Below are positions 9,566 through 18,646 of a stretch of 64,000 nucleotides of DNA, piece by piece. Location of the stretch: positions 868,001 through 932,000 of the forward strand of contig JADKID010000038.1 of NCBI GenBank assembly GCA_016721425.1. Direction: 5' to 3'. Position 1 is the stretch's first letter, and each line of letters opens with the position of its first letter. This stretch comes from Bryobacterales bacterium. GTDB lineage: Bacteria > Acidobacteriota > Terriglobia > Bryobacterales > Bryobacteraceae. Made by a program: the position numbers and the translations under genes. The notes under the pieces were generated by a model. The model had not been told where the DNA came from, searched no databases, and worked only from the letters and a program-made list of their open reading frames with translations.

Positions 9566-10995
9566 ATGAAGAGACGGCACCACGTCATCGAAGCGTTGGT
9601 TCTGGCTGTTTTTTGCTGTTTGGTGGCGACCCAGATATTCATTGCGCCCGTCGTTAGTTTGGCCAACAACGGTGATTTTGGCGTGATGATCGGGCGATTC
9701 GGGCTAGGCCCCATGAACGACGGCCCAGAGGGCATCTCGTCTACGCGCCCACAGCGTATGTGTTCCATGGGGCGCGCTACTTTGTCGCCGTGAACTTGTC
9801 CAGCGAACTTCTTCTGATCGTGCCCGCTGTCTTCATCGGCTGGACGATATCCCCTCTGTTATTCGACATCCGGATCATGGGGGCCGTCCATGCAATTGTG
9901 CTGGTAGCGGGCTTCGCGCTCCTGCTTCCTCTCCCGGCGCCTATCGGTGTGGCGGCGTTTGATCCTGCTGAGTTTGCTCACGGTCGTGCTGAGCGATGTG
10001 CACTATGTGTCCCACCTGAACTCGTTTTATACGGACGTGGCCGCTCTGCTGGGGCTCCTGTTCATGGTGGGTGCCGGACTGCATCTGGCTCTGCGGGAGC
10101 GGGAGGACAACTTCTGGTTGGTTGCGTTCTGTGCCGCTGCCTGCTTTTTAATAGCTTCCAAGCCGCCACACGCGCTCCTGGCGGTCTGCCTCTTTCCTCT
10201 TGCCCTGGCCGCCGCCCTCCGCCGTCCGCGCAACTGGGCCGGCTATCTGGCCGCCGCCAGCCTGCTCGCCGTTGGCGCCGGCACCTGGGCACCTCGCTCC
10301 GCCGGTGGAGCGCGCGGAACCTCTATACCGCGACGTTCATCAGGATTCCACAGGTTGCTCACGATCCTCCCGCTGCCCTGCGCGAGATGGGCTTGGGTGA
10401 CGAATACGTCCCCCACCTTGGTCACTGGGCCTACCAGGAGGGTGCGCCGAACGACGAGTGGTTCCTGGCATTCGCGCAGACGCAAAGCTATGGACGGCTC
10501 GCACTCTGGTACCTGCGCCATCCGCAATGGGCGTACCAGATTCTGGCGTCGGACTTGCATGGGCCGGCCGCCCACATCCGCATGCCGATCCTCAGCAATT
10601 ATCGGAAGGAAGACGGATTCCCGCCTGGCGCCCAGGCCCACTCCCACCAGTTCTGGAGCAGTTTTCGCTCCAGAATGATTAGACTCTACCCCTGGCATTT
10701 GCCGGTCTGGTTTTCAATCTACTTGTCCGCCTTTGGTGCGGTAATGTGGTTTCGCCGAGGGACGCCGGATGCCCGGTTTGCCGTAGTTGCGTTTGCGGTA
10801 GGCGTGATGGCACTGGTTGAATTTGCCATCCCCTCACTGGCGGACGGCGCGGAAACGGACCGCCACCTGTTCCTGTTCCACGCGCTGACGGACGCGTCGA
10901 TCCTGCTGGCACTCACTGCGGCTATCGCCGCAGCACCGTTTAAATCATCTCGCGGAACAGCTCCGGCCGCGGCTGCGCGATCACAACCTTGTTGA
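9566..10995 (+). pseudogene. Polytopic membrane protein gene with three frameshifts
   Basis: One coherent membrane-protein sequence is spread over two frames. Frame 2 gives MKRRHHVIEALVLAVFCC...ANNGDFGVMIGRFGLG to ~9730. Frame 1 continues LVYAPTAYVFHGARYFVAVN to ~9940. Frame 2 resumes RRLILLSLLTVVLSDVHYVS to ~10290. Frame 1 finishes with NLYTATFIRIPQVAHDPP and several membrane helices up to about 10960-10995. The joints are seamless in hydrophobicity and family character, so this was a ~470-residue protein with about ten membrane helices, of the glycosyltransferase-C/39-like membrane type. Three indels in 0.6 kb point to a pseudogene; local sequencing error is the alternative. The 3' end overlaps the end of the BMC gene on the other strand. 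Confidence 0.75.
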
Positions 10996-11491
10996 CCAGC
11001 ATGCCCTTGCGGGCGATGGCCTGCGCGCCGGCCTCGACGGCCGATTTCACCGCAGATACGCTGCCGGTGACGCTGGCAAACGCCTTGCCGCCCAGGGCCA
11101 TGGCGAGACGCACTTCCACCAGCCTGACGTGGGCCGCCTTGGCCATCGCGTCGGCGCCCTCGATGAGGCTGGCCACCGAGAACGACTCGATGATGCCGAG
11201 CGATTCCAGCTCGCCCACCATATTGGTGCCGCTCATGGCGGGGAAGATGTCTTCGTGGACGTTGGGGATGATGAAGGTGTCGATGACGGAGAAATCGCCA
11301 GCGCCGCAGCCTGCCTGCACAGCGGCCTGCACGGCGCCGACATCGCCGCGGATCATCACCATGTACTTGCCGCTGCAAATGGTGCGCGACAGGACGAGTT
11401 CCACGTCGGCGGACTTCAGCATGGCATCGCAAACCAGGAAGCCGGCGGCGATGCTGGACAGTTCAATGAGACCGATGGAGTTGCGTGCCAC
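10940..11491 (-). CDS. pduT: PduT-like tandem-BMC-domain shell protein
   Basis: A 183-aa protein with two bacterial microcompartment domains (~4-90 and ~95-180; ELSSIAAGFLVCDAMLK and ESLGIIESFSVASLIEGADAMAK). Tandem-BMC proteins form trimers that occupy hexamer positions in the shell. In PduT the loop Cys of the first domain binds a [4Fe-4S] cluster at the trimer axis; the equivalent here is Cys39 in SRTICSGKY. That fits an electron-passing role with the PduS-like Fe-S flavoprotein encoded 15 nt upstream (11507-12817). No hexameric shell protein, pentamer or signature enzyme is in the window, so this is a satellite of a compartment locus elsewhere. The assignment to PduT-type rather than another BMC-T class rests on the Cys loop and the neighbour. 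Confidence 0.9.
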   Translation of the reverse strand: MARNSIGLIELSSIAAGFLVCDAMLKSADVELVLSRTICSGKYMVMIRGDVGAVQAAVQAGCGAGDFSVIDTFIIPNVHEDIFPAMSGTNMVGELESLGIIESFSVASLIEGADAMAKAAHVRLVEVRLAMALGGKAFASVTGSVSAVKSAVEAGAQAIARKGMLVNKVVIAQPRPELFREMI

Positions 11492-11506
11492 TCTTGTTCC
11501 TCTGAA

Positions 11507-12817
11507 TCAGGCTTCGATTTCGATGGCGTCCGGCGTGATGCGGCGGACTCGGCCAGCGATGCTGGCGTGGATGTCGGCGCCGAGTTCACCCTCGTTCATG
11601 CGCGCGACGGGCTGGCCGGCGGTGACCTGGTCACCTTCCTGCACCACAGCCGTGGCGGGTTTGCCGGCGTGCTGTTTGGTGAAGATGCGGACCACGGCGG
11701 GCCGCGGCTCCTCGTTGACGAAGGGCGTGTGTGACTCGTACTTCTCCACGTTGAGGCGCTGGCGCAGTTGCGATTGCGGCACCCGGCGGTATTCCTTCAT
11801 CGGGTGAACGGCCACCGGCTTGGACTGCTGGAACTTGATTCCGGCGGTGCGCAGGTCGAATTTGGCCTGGTCGCAGGCCTCCTTGGGGAAGAGGTCTTCG
11901 GGACAGGCGTACAGGGTGCAGAGGCCGCAGGCGCAGCAGAGTTCGCCCCACTGGCTCCAATTCTCCTTGCCGGTGAGGGTGAAGCCCAGCGTGCGCATCA
12001 CCTTGTGCGGCTGGACATCGTAGCCCAGCAAGTAGCGCGGGCAGAACTCGGTGCAGAAGCTGCACTGGTCGCAGGCCGATTTTCCGATCTTCGCCATGGC
12101 CTCTTTGGGGCGGCTCTTGCGGCTTACCAGCGGATGCTCTTTCGGCAGGACGATCAGGCCGCAGGTGGTCTTGGTGACAATGCCGGTGAGGTCAAACGTG
12201 AGGGTGCCCATCATCATGCCGCTCACGAAGACGCCGATCTCGTCGACGGTGGGGCCGCCCGCCATGGCGAGCAGGTCGGCGTAGGTGCAGCCGATGGGCG
12301 CCCAGAAGGAGCAGGGCTTTTTCACGGCGCCGGAGATCGACACGAATTTGCGGGTGACGGGCTGGCCGCTGGCTGCCAGTTCCACGTTGTAGAGGGTCTC
12401 GACGTTGTTGACCACACAGCCGACGTTGAGCGGAATGCCGGCGGCCGGGATCAGCCGGCCGGTGGCGGCGTAGACGATCTCGTACTCGTCGCCGGAGGGG
12501 TAGAAATCGCCCAGCATGGTGAGATCAATGCCGGCGGCTTTGGCGTAGGGCTCGATGGCGGCGACGGCTTCCTTGTTCTTTTCCTTGATGCAGAACCGGC
12601 CCTGACTCGCCTGGGTGGATTCCATCATGCGCTTCATGCCGGAGACGATCTCGGCCGGGTAGCGCTTCATGATCTCGAAATCCTTGTGGAGCAGGGGCTC
12701 GCACTCCGCGCCGTTGGCGAGAATGAACTCCACCTGGGACTTGGCTTTGACCTCAGCGGGGAAGCCGGCGCCGCCTGCGCCAACCACTCCCATCGTTCGT
12801 AATTGTTCGCTCAGCAT
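11507..12817 (-). CDS. pduS: PduS/RnfC-like Fe-S flavoprotein of a microcompartment
   Basis: A 436-aa RnfC-type protein: an N-terminal Gly-rich nucleotide/flavin-binding region (GVVGAGGAGFPAEVK, NGAECEPLLHKD), an SLBB-like segment (~170-240; SISGAVKKPCSFWAPIGC), two 4Fe-4S motifs (CDQCSFCTEFCP and CCACGLCTLYACPEDLFP) and a C-terminal biotinyl-like hammerhead/barrel (~370-436; AVVQEGDQVTAGQPVARM). PduS in the propanediol compartment is a cobalamin reductase or electron-transfer protein that works with PduT; the same pairing appears here (15 nt gap to the PduT-like gene). It probably passes electrons across or at the shell. The encapsulated pathway cannot be read from this window. Confidence 0.9.
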   Translation of the reverse strand: MLSEQLRTMGVVGAGGAGFPAEVKAKSQVEFILANGAECEPLLHKDFEIMKRYPAEIVSGMKRMMESTQASQGRFCIKEKNKEAVAAIEPYAKAAGIDLTMLGDFYPSGDEYEIVYAATGRLIPAAGIPLNVGCVVNNVETLYNVELAASGQPVTRKFVSISGAVKKPCSFWAPIGCTYADLLAMAGGPTVDEIGVFVSGMMMGTLTFDLTGIVTKTTCGLIVLPKEHPLVSRKSRPKEAMAKIGKSACDQCSFCTEFCPRYLLGYDVQPHKVMRTLGFTLTGKENWSQWGELCCACGLCTLYACPEDLFPKEACDQAKFDLRTAGIKFQQSKPVAVHPMKEYRRVPQSQLRQRLNVEKYESHTPFVNEEPRPAVVRIFTKQHAGKPATAVVQEGDQVTAGQPVARMNEGELGADIHASIAGRVRRITPDAIEIEA

Positions 12818-12856
12818 GATTGTGGACAGTTCAACTAGCAGGATAGCAAGACGCCC

Positions 12857-14536
12857 TTATTCGACGAAGCCGAAACCAGCCACGGCGGCGCCGAAGGTGC
12901 GCGGATCGCCGTTGGTGGATTTGTATGGCTTCAGGGCGCGCAGAGTGACCTCGACGGTTTCGGAGATGTCCGGCGGAACCGGCCAGCGGCGTTCCAGCCA
13001 GTCCACTTTGTCGTAGGTGCGTGTGCCCAGCGAGTGGCCATTCAAGAGGATCTCCATCTCGACCGGACCCTGATCCCGGAACTGCACGGGGCCGAGATTG
13101 ATTCGCAGAAAGAACTCGCGTGTGCCGGCGGGATGGCGGAGGCGGACCGTGGCCCGCGGCTGCATCCAGCGGAATCCGCTCTCCAGCGGATACCAGCCCT
13201 CGCCAAAGAGCCAGACCGGATTGCCCGTGGCCATGATGATGGCGGCGGGCTCGCGATCGTTGAAGCGTGTGGCGGTGATGAGCTTGCGGCGCGGCCGGTC
13301 CCAACTGACTACGGCCAGATCGGGCGCTTTCAGCAACTCGCGGGACCGCTCATCGGCGAGGTCGCAGATGCGCAGATCGGGCGCCGGTTGGAACCAGTGG
13401 ACGGCGCCCTCGATGCCCCAGCGGTTCATCGACGTGGGGCCGCCGTCAAAGATAACAGTGCGAACGGCCGGTTGGTCGCGGAGAAACCGGCCCAGGGCTT
13501 CGACGTAGGGCTTGTTCTCAAAGGCCACGGTGAGCGCCACCGCCCGCTCCTTGCGGAGGATGTAGTAGTTGCCGGGCAGCCAGATGAGGAAGAAGAGGGC
13601 AATCCAGGAGGGCTTCCAACTGGCAACCAGGAAAGCGAACGCGATGGCGGCGCCGATAAGAGGGATATAGAGATAGACGCCGAATAGCCGTCCGGGCAGA
13701 AACCACATGGGCCCCAGCAAGAGCGCGATGGTGGCGAGCCCCAGCCGGACGCGCCTATCCTTCACAAACCAGGCGATGGGCAGGAGGATCAGGCCGGCGA
13801 AGGGCAGCAGGAGAATTTTGGAAGAGTAGAACTGGAAGGTCTTGAAAAAGGCGTGCGAGGTGAGCCGAATGGTGTAGTCGTTATTGGAGCCGCGGTTGTG
13901 GAGCATCGCCTGGCCGGTGAACAGCCCGGCAATCAGGGCAAAAGGCGCCACTCGATACCAGCGGCGCTCGCCGCACAGGTACTCGTAGGCGAGCAGGAAG
14001 GCCGGCAAAGTGACCGCGGGTTCCTTGCTCTTGTAGGCAAGCCAGTAAGGAACCGCCGCCAGCAGCCAGTGGCCTCGCAGATAGAACAGAATTGTAACCA
14101 GCAGGAAAGTGGCGCAGAGAACGTCGAAGACGAACATCGGCTTCCAGTAGGCGTCGAAGCATGCCACGTGGAAGGCGAAAAACAGCGAGCCTGCGGCCGC
14201 ACCGAGGATGGGTGCGCCCAGGCGCCGCAAGACCAGCCAGATCAGCCAGACGTTCAGGAGATGGAGTCCCTGCAGAAACGCGACGAATACTGGAAAATTG
14301 AGCCCGGCCGCGGCGCCCAGGGCCTTGTAGACGAAGTGCCCGGCGGGCCGGAAGTTGTCGGGGCTGAATTTGGGAGAGACGAGCGCTTGCGCAAAGTGAG
14401 AGATTGGCGCGCGGTGCGTCTGCACGAGGTTGTCCAGGTCGTCGTCGCTGAAATAGCCCTTGTAGGCGCCGCGGTTGGCGACCAGGAAAAGACATGCCAT
14501 TGCGAGCCAAAGTGCGGCTCCTCGCCAGAAGGACAT
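12857..14536 (-). CDS. Large polytopic membrane protein, glycosyltransferase-39-like
   Basis: A 559-aa protein with roughly ten membrane helices in residues 1-330 and a soluble C-terminal beta-rich domain (~430-559, including FFLRINLGPVQFRDQGPVEM). The loop after the first helix contains Asp-rich YFSDDDLDNL, the position where GT-C/dolichyl-phosphomannose-dependent transferases keep catalytic acids. This hints at a lipid-linked sugar transferase, but no firm family match is claimed. The ATG at 14536 is preferred over a TTG 24 nt upstream because GGGAGG lies just before it, though at only 2 nt spacing, so the start is uncertain. The neighbour at 14595 is a kinase on the same strand, 58 nt upstream. 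Confidence 0.7.
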   Translation of the reverse strand: MSFWRGAALWLAMACLFLVANRGAYKGYFSDDDLDNLVQTHRAPISHFAQALVSPKFSPDNFRPAGHFVYKALGAAAGLNFPVFVAFLQGLHLLNVWLIWLVLRRLGAPILGAAAGSLFFAFHVACFDAYWKPMFVFDVLCATFLLVTILFYLRGHWLLAAVPYWLAYKSKEPAVTLPAFLLAYEYLCGERRWYRVAPFALIAGLFTGQAMLHNRGSNNDYTIRLTSHAFFKTFQFYSSKILLLPFAGLILLPIAWFVKDRRVRLGLATIALLLGPMWFLPGRLFGVYLYIPLIGAAIAFAFLVASWKPSWIALFFLIWLPGNYYILRKERAVALTVAFENKPYVEALGRFLRDQPAVRTVIFDGGPTSMNRWGIEGAVHWFQPAPDLRICDLADERSRELLKAPDLAVVSWDRPRRKLITATRFNDREPAAIIMATGNPVWLFGEGWYPLESGFRWMQPRATVRLRHPAGTREFFLRINLGPVQFRDQGPVEMEILLNGHSLGTRTYDKVDWLERRWPVPPDISETVEVTLRALKPYKSTNGDPRTFGAAVAGFGFVE

Positions 14537-14594
14537 CGCCTCCCATTGTAGCGGGAGCAAATGTAGCGAGCGCGAATGCAGCAGGCGCAGACTC

Positions 14595-16586
14595 TCAGTC
14601 GATTTCGGATTCCCGCTCGCGAACGGCGGCTACGCCAGACCTGACGCTCCATCTCTCAATAGCGGCGGCCAACTCCTCCAATAGGATGGGCTTGCTAAGG
14701 TAGTCGTTCATGCCGTTGTCATAGCAGAGTTCCCTGTCGCCCTGGATGGCGTGGGCCGTGACGGCGATGATAGGGATGATGCCGAGTGGCGGAGGCAGCT
14801 TCCGGATGGCCTGAGTGGCCTCCAGGCCGTCCATGCCGGGCATCTGGCAGTCCATGAGGATGAGGTCGTAGTCGCTGCGCCCGATGGCCTCGATCACCTG
14901 GAATCCGTCCCCCACTACATCGATTTTGTGGCCCAGGCGTTCCACCAGTTTGCGGATCACTGTCTGGTTCACCTTGTTGTCCTCAGCCGCTAGGATTCGC
15001 GTCGCGCTGCGGGGCGGGGCGAGCGTGCGCGCCAGCGAGTGCAGCGCCAGCGCGGGGTCTTCCACCCTCGGCACGGCGGCGCGCAGCAAGGCATCCAACA
15101 GAGCCAGTTCGCGGACCGGTTTCTTCACCACAGCGGTGACCCAGGAAGGAATGGCGGATGCGCCAATAGCATCATCCACAGGCATAAGAAGGAAGACGGG
15201 TGTGCCGGGCGTGACGCCGAGACCGGCTGTCGGATCGGTGCTGGCTCTTCCGGTCAGAACTGCATCGGTGGCGATCACGAGATCAATCGGAGCCGCGTCC
15301 GTCGCCTCGACGAGTTTCACCCCCCAATGATGGAGCCAAGCGCCGTAAACTGCTGCCGCCGAGATGTTTGGCTCCACGAGCAAGGCGCGCTTGCCTTTGA
15401 GCAATGCCGGCGCCCGGTTGTCGGCCCGCCGGCAGCCCGGAGCCACAGCCAGCGGTACCTCAAACCAGAATGTGGACCCCTTTCCGGGCTCACTTTGGAA
15501 GCCAATCACGCCGCTCATTGCTTTGACGATCTCCCGGACAATCGCCAGACCGAGGCCCGTTCCGCCGAAGCGGCGATTCATCGACCCGTCGGCCTGCCGG
15601 AACGGCTCAAAAATGAATGGGTGGGCCTCCACCGGAATTCCGATGCCGGTATCGCGGACCTCAAAGCGAATTCTCGTACCGCCGGTGACCCGCACCACCA
15701 CCTCACCGCTTTCGGTGAACTTGATGCCGTTGCCGATGAGATTGACGAGGATCTGGCGCAACCTCGGGGCATCGCCGCAGACGAGCTCGGGTACCTCCGC
15801 CCCGATGGAGCAGATCAGTTCGATGCCACTGGCGGCAGTCCTCTCCGCAAACAGCTGAACGGCGCCTTCCACCACCTCCCGTGTCCGGAAGATCCCGTCC
15901 TGCAATTCAAGACGGCCTGCCTCGATCCGGGAGAAGTCCAGCAGTTCGCCGATGATGTCCATGAGGAAGTGGGTGGAGCTGAGGATCGTGTCTGCACACT
16001 CGCGCTGGGAACGATCCAGCGGACTATCGGTCAGGAGTCGCGCCATTCCCAGGACGGCGTTCAGCGGTGTACGCAGCTCATGGCTCATATTGGCCAGGAA
16101 CTGCGACTTCAGCCGGGATGCCTCCAGCGCCGCGTCGCGCGCGGCGCGCAACTCGCGCTCGGTCTCCTTCCGGATGGTGATCTCCGTCAACGTGCCTTGG
16201 TGGTAGACTACCTGTCCTTTGGCGTTCCGTACCGCCCGGGCGTTGTCCTGCACGGTGATCCTCTGGCCGTCCCGGCGCACCAGGTCGAATTCGAAGTTGA
16301 CCAGCGACCCGCTGGCTTCCAGTTCCCGCATCGCAGGGAGCCTCTGCTCGCGATCCACGTAGAAGCCCGCGGCGCTCATGCTTTGCTTCAGCTGAGCCTC
16401 GGAATCAAAGCCCAGCATTCGCACCATGGCAGGATTTGCGGCAAGGATGCGGCCGTCCGGCGAGGTCTCGTAGACCGCTTCAGGCACGTTTTCAAACAAC
16501 TCGCGGTACTTCGACTCCGGCTCCAATGTGCCGCTGCCGCTCGCGCGCAGCCAGGTGCGCATTTGCCTGACCCACCCCGTTAGCAT
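14595..16586 (-). CDS. PAS hybrid histidine kinase with degenerate and true receivers
   Basis: A 663-aa cytoplasmic hybrid kinase. PAS/PAC occupies ~25-145 (YRELFENVPEAVYETSPDG), HisKA ~155-225 with the H-box FLANMSHELRTPLNAV, and HATPase ~265-390 (NLIGNGIKFTE, VRDTGIGI, FGGTGLGLAIV). A receiver-like domain follows at ~400-505, in which the acidic pair is replaced (ALLVEPNISA) and the fold is only partly recognisable; a proper receiver is at ~530-650 with AAEDNKVNQ, phospho-Asp in LILMDCQMPGMDG, Thr/Ala switch AVTAHA and Lys in YLSKPI. The architecture is like BarA/RpfC-type hybrids but without an Hpt domain, so an external Hpt or direct output is needed. The signal is unknown. Confidence 0.9.
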   Translation of the reverse strand: MLTGWVRQMRTWLRASGSGTLEPESKYRELFENVPEAVYETSPDGRILAANPAMVRMLGFDSEAQLKQSMSAAGFYVDREQRLPAMRELEASGSLVNFEFDLVRRDGQRITVQDNARAVRNAKGQVVYHQGTLTEITIRKETERELRAARDAALEASRLKSQFLANMSHELRTPLNAVLGMARLLTDSPLDRSQRECADTILSSTHFLMDIIGELLDFSRIEAGRLELQDGIFRTREVVEGAVQLFAERTAASGIELICSIGAEVPELVCGDAPRLRQILVNLIGNGIKFTESGEVVVRVTGGTRIRFEVRDTGIGIPVEAHPFIFEPFRQADGSMNRRFGGTGLGLAIVREIVKAMSGVIGFQSEPGKGSTFWFEVPLAVAPGCRRADNRAPALLKGKRALLVEPNISAAAVYGAWLHHWGVKLVEATDAAPIDLVIATDAVLTGRASTDPTAGLGVTPGTPVFLLMPVDDAIGASAIPSWVTAVVKKPVRELALLDALLRAAVPRVEDPALALHSLARTLAPPRSATRILAAEDNKVNQTVIRKLVERLGHKIDVVGDGFQVIEAIGRSDYDLILMDCQMPGMDGLEATQAIRKLPPPLGIIPIIAVTAHAIQGDRELCYDNGMNDYLSKPILLEELAAAIERWSVRSGVAAVRERESEID

Positions 16587-16740
16587 TCGGGAAAAGGAGT
16601 CTCCTTACATGACTCATCGGACTATCCTGGCCGCAACGTTAGGTTCGCCCTGCGGGGCGGCTGGTGGGAACAGCACCCTCTGGTTGCTTCAGCCAGCCCG
16701 CTAGCCCTGGCAAAGGAAGGCTAGGAGGGACATGCGACGG

Positions 16741-16746
16741 TATAAT
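16741..16746 (+). promoter_or_regulatory. -10 element upstream of the MFS-queC-queE operon
   Basis: A perfect TATAAT lies 24 nt before the ATG at 16770, which would put the transcript start near 16753 and leave a leader of under 20 nt. No good -35 hexamer is present at 16-18 nt spacing, and no Shine-Dalgarno precedes the ATG, so initiation would be near-leaderless. Such a short leader leaves no room for a preQ1 riboswitch. Confidence 0.45.
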
Positions 16747-16769
16747 GAGGGTGCCCCCCAGTCTTCCCC

Positions 16770-17969
16770 ATGAACGCAGGATCGGCGGTTCTCCCTCTCA
16801 ACGGCGCTAAAACCCGGACTCAGGCCGGGGCGCTTGCCTTGATCCTCTTCTCGCTCGGGCACTTCTTCGTCGATCTCTACTCCGGTTCGCTCGGCGTGAT
16901 GCAGCCGTTTCTGATCCAACGCTTTCAGTTGACTCTGACGCAGGCGGGATTGCTGGGTGGATTGCTGGTCTTTAGTTCGTCGGTGACGCAACCGCTTTAC
17001 GGTTACCTGTCCGACCGGTTTCGTAGCCGCTACTTTTCGGCGTTGGGGCCAGCCGTCGCCGGCGCCTTCATCTTGGGCGCCAGCCTGGCACCGAGCTACT
17101 ACTGGGCTACCGTGTCGATGCTCATCGGCGGAATCGGCGTGAGCGCGTTCCATCCCCAGGCTTCGTCCTGGGCTGCGCTCGGCATGAAGCGCGACCGGGC
17201 AAAGTGGATGTCGGTATTCATCAGCGCTGGAACACTGGGGATCGCAGTGGCGCCGGCGCTATTCAAAGAGGTAATCACCCGCGCCGGATTTGAGCAGATC
17301 GTCTGGGCGGTGATCCCTGGGCTGTTGGTAACCGTGCTGCTGGTGGCGTTCGTCCGCGAGCCAGCGGAAGCGGCAGTCGCACCGTCCCGCGGTTTCGACT
17401 GGCCGGCTCTTCGCAGCGTACAGCGACCGCTCTCAATTCTCTACTTTGGGGTGTTCTTCCGAAGTGCGATTCAAGTCACTTACAGCCATTTCCTCGTGCT
17501 TTACTTGAGCCGTGAGCGCGGATACTCCATCCACGCCGCAGCCTACACTTTGACGTTGTATTTGACCGCCGGCGCGCTCGGGGGATTTGTCGGCGGCTAT
17601 CTCTCCGATATCGTCGGCGCGCGACGCCTGATCATCCTTTCGTTTGCGCTCTCGGTGCCTTTCATGGCGGTGTTCTTCCTGACTAACTCGCCGATTGGCG
17701 TCATCTCTCTAGTCCTGGGTGGCCTCATCCTTTTGTTTACGATTCCTGTCAATGTTGTTGTTGCACAACAACTTGTACCGTCGCAGGCGGCGACAGTATC
17801 CGCACTGCTGATGGGCTTTGCCTGGGGTGCCGCCGGCATGATCTTCATACCGGCCACCGGCTGGCTGGCCGATCATACCTCACTGCGCACTGCACTGAGC
17901 GCTCTCTTGATATTCCCATTGCTCGGCTGGGCCCTGGCCCGGCATCTTCCGGAGGACCTGGGCCGATGA
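16770..17969 (+). CDS. MFS transporter, fosmidomycin-resistance (Fsr)-like
   Basis: A 399-aa inner-membrane transporter with twelve predicted helices. It matches the Fsr/MFS-1 pattern: FSLGHFFVDLYSGSLGVMQP in helix 1, the motif GYLSDRFRSRYFSALG between helices 2 and 3, and HPQASSWAAL in the helix 4 region. Fsr-type proteins export small polar drugs or metabolites. Its stop overlaps the queC start by 4 nt (ATGA), so the two are translationally coupled. Co-expression with queC and queE suggests, but does not prove, a link to 7-deazaguanine precursors. Confidence 0.85.
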   Translation: MNAGSAVLPLNGAKTRTQAGALALILFSLGHFFVDLYSGSLGVMQPFLIQRFQLTLTQAGLLGGLLVFSSSVTQPLYGYLSDRFRSRYFSALGPAVAGAFILGASLAPSYYWATVSMLIGGIGVSAFHPQASSWAALGMKRDRAKWMSVFISAGTLGIAVAPALFKEVITRAGFEQIVWAVIPGLLVTVLLVAFVREPAEAAVAPSRGFDWPALRSVQRPLSILYFGVFFRSAIQVTYSHFLVLYLSRERGYSIHAAAYTLTLYLTAGALGGFVGGYLSDIVGARRLIILSFALSVPFMAVFFLTNSPIGVISLVLGGLILLFTIPVNVVVAQQLVPSQAATVSALLMGFAWGAAGMIFIPATGWLADHTSLRTALSALLIFPLLGWALARHLPEDLGR

Positions 17970-18646
17970 AGGCTGTTTGTCTACTGAGTGGCGGATTGGA
18001 TTCGGCCACGGCGCTCGCCTGCGCCCTCCGGGATGGATTTGAATGTTATTGTTTGTCATTTGATTACGGGCAAAGACATCAAGTAGAACTTGAGGCTGCG
18101 TCGCGTGTGGCAGGCGCTCTTGGCGCCGCTGCGAGCAAGGTGATTCGCATCGACCTGCGGGCTTTCGGCGGTTCGGCTCTGACTGACGACATCGCCGTCC
18201 CCAAGGGGCGCGAGTCGGCCGAGATGGCGGCCTCAATCCCAGTCACGTATGTGCCGGCGAGAAACACCGTCTTCCTCTCCATCGCTCTTGCGTGGGCAGA
18301 GGCTCTGGGGGCTGGTGACCTCTATCTTGGCGTCAACGCCGTGGACTACTCCGGCTACCCCGATTGCCGTCCGGAGTACATTGAGGCGTTTGAACGAATG
18401 GCCAATCTGGCTACCAAGGCAGGCGTGGAACACACCACCCGTTTCCGCATTCACACGCCACTGATTGACCTGTCCAAGGCGGAGATTATTAGTCTGGGGC
18501 TCTCCCTGGGCGTGGACTATAGCCTGACTCATAGCTGCTATGACCCTATCGGCGCCCAACCGTGCGGGCGTTGTGATTCTTGCGTCTTGCGGCGGGCCGG
18601 TTTCGCCGAGGCCGGTTTGGCGGATCCACTGGAGTATGCCGGATGA
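17966..18646 (+). CDS. queC: 7-cyano-7-deazaguanine synthase QueC
   Basis: Converts 7-carboxy-7-deazaguanine to preQ0 with ATP and ammonia, in queuosine synthesis. 226 aa, family length. The N-terminal PP-loop LLSGGLDSATAL binds ATP, YVPARNTVFLSIAL is the family block, and the C-terminal Cys cluster CYDPIGAQPCGRCDSC holds the structural zinc. GGAGG at 17951-17955 precedes the ATG by 10 nt. It overlaps the MFS gene upstream and queE downstream (ATGA at both joints), a tight three-gene operon. queD and the later pathway genes (queF, tgt, queA) are not in the window. Confidence 0.97.
   Translation: MKAVCLLSGGLDSATALACALRDGFECYCLSFDYGQRHQVELEAASRVAGALGAAASKVIRIDLRAFGGSALTDDIAVPKGRESAEMAASIPVTYVPARNTVFLSIALAWAEALGAGDLYLGVNAVDYSGYPDCRPEYIEAFERMANLATKAGVEHTTRFRIHTPLIDLSKAEIISLGLSLGVDYSLTHSCYDPIGAQPCGRCDSCVLRRAGFAEAGLADPLEYAG

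Noticed and set aside
16587..16769. preQ1 riboswitch before the queuosine operon
   Set aside because: The likely leader is under 20 nt and no preQ1-type pseudoknot sequence was found in the gap.
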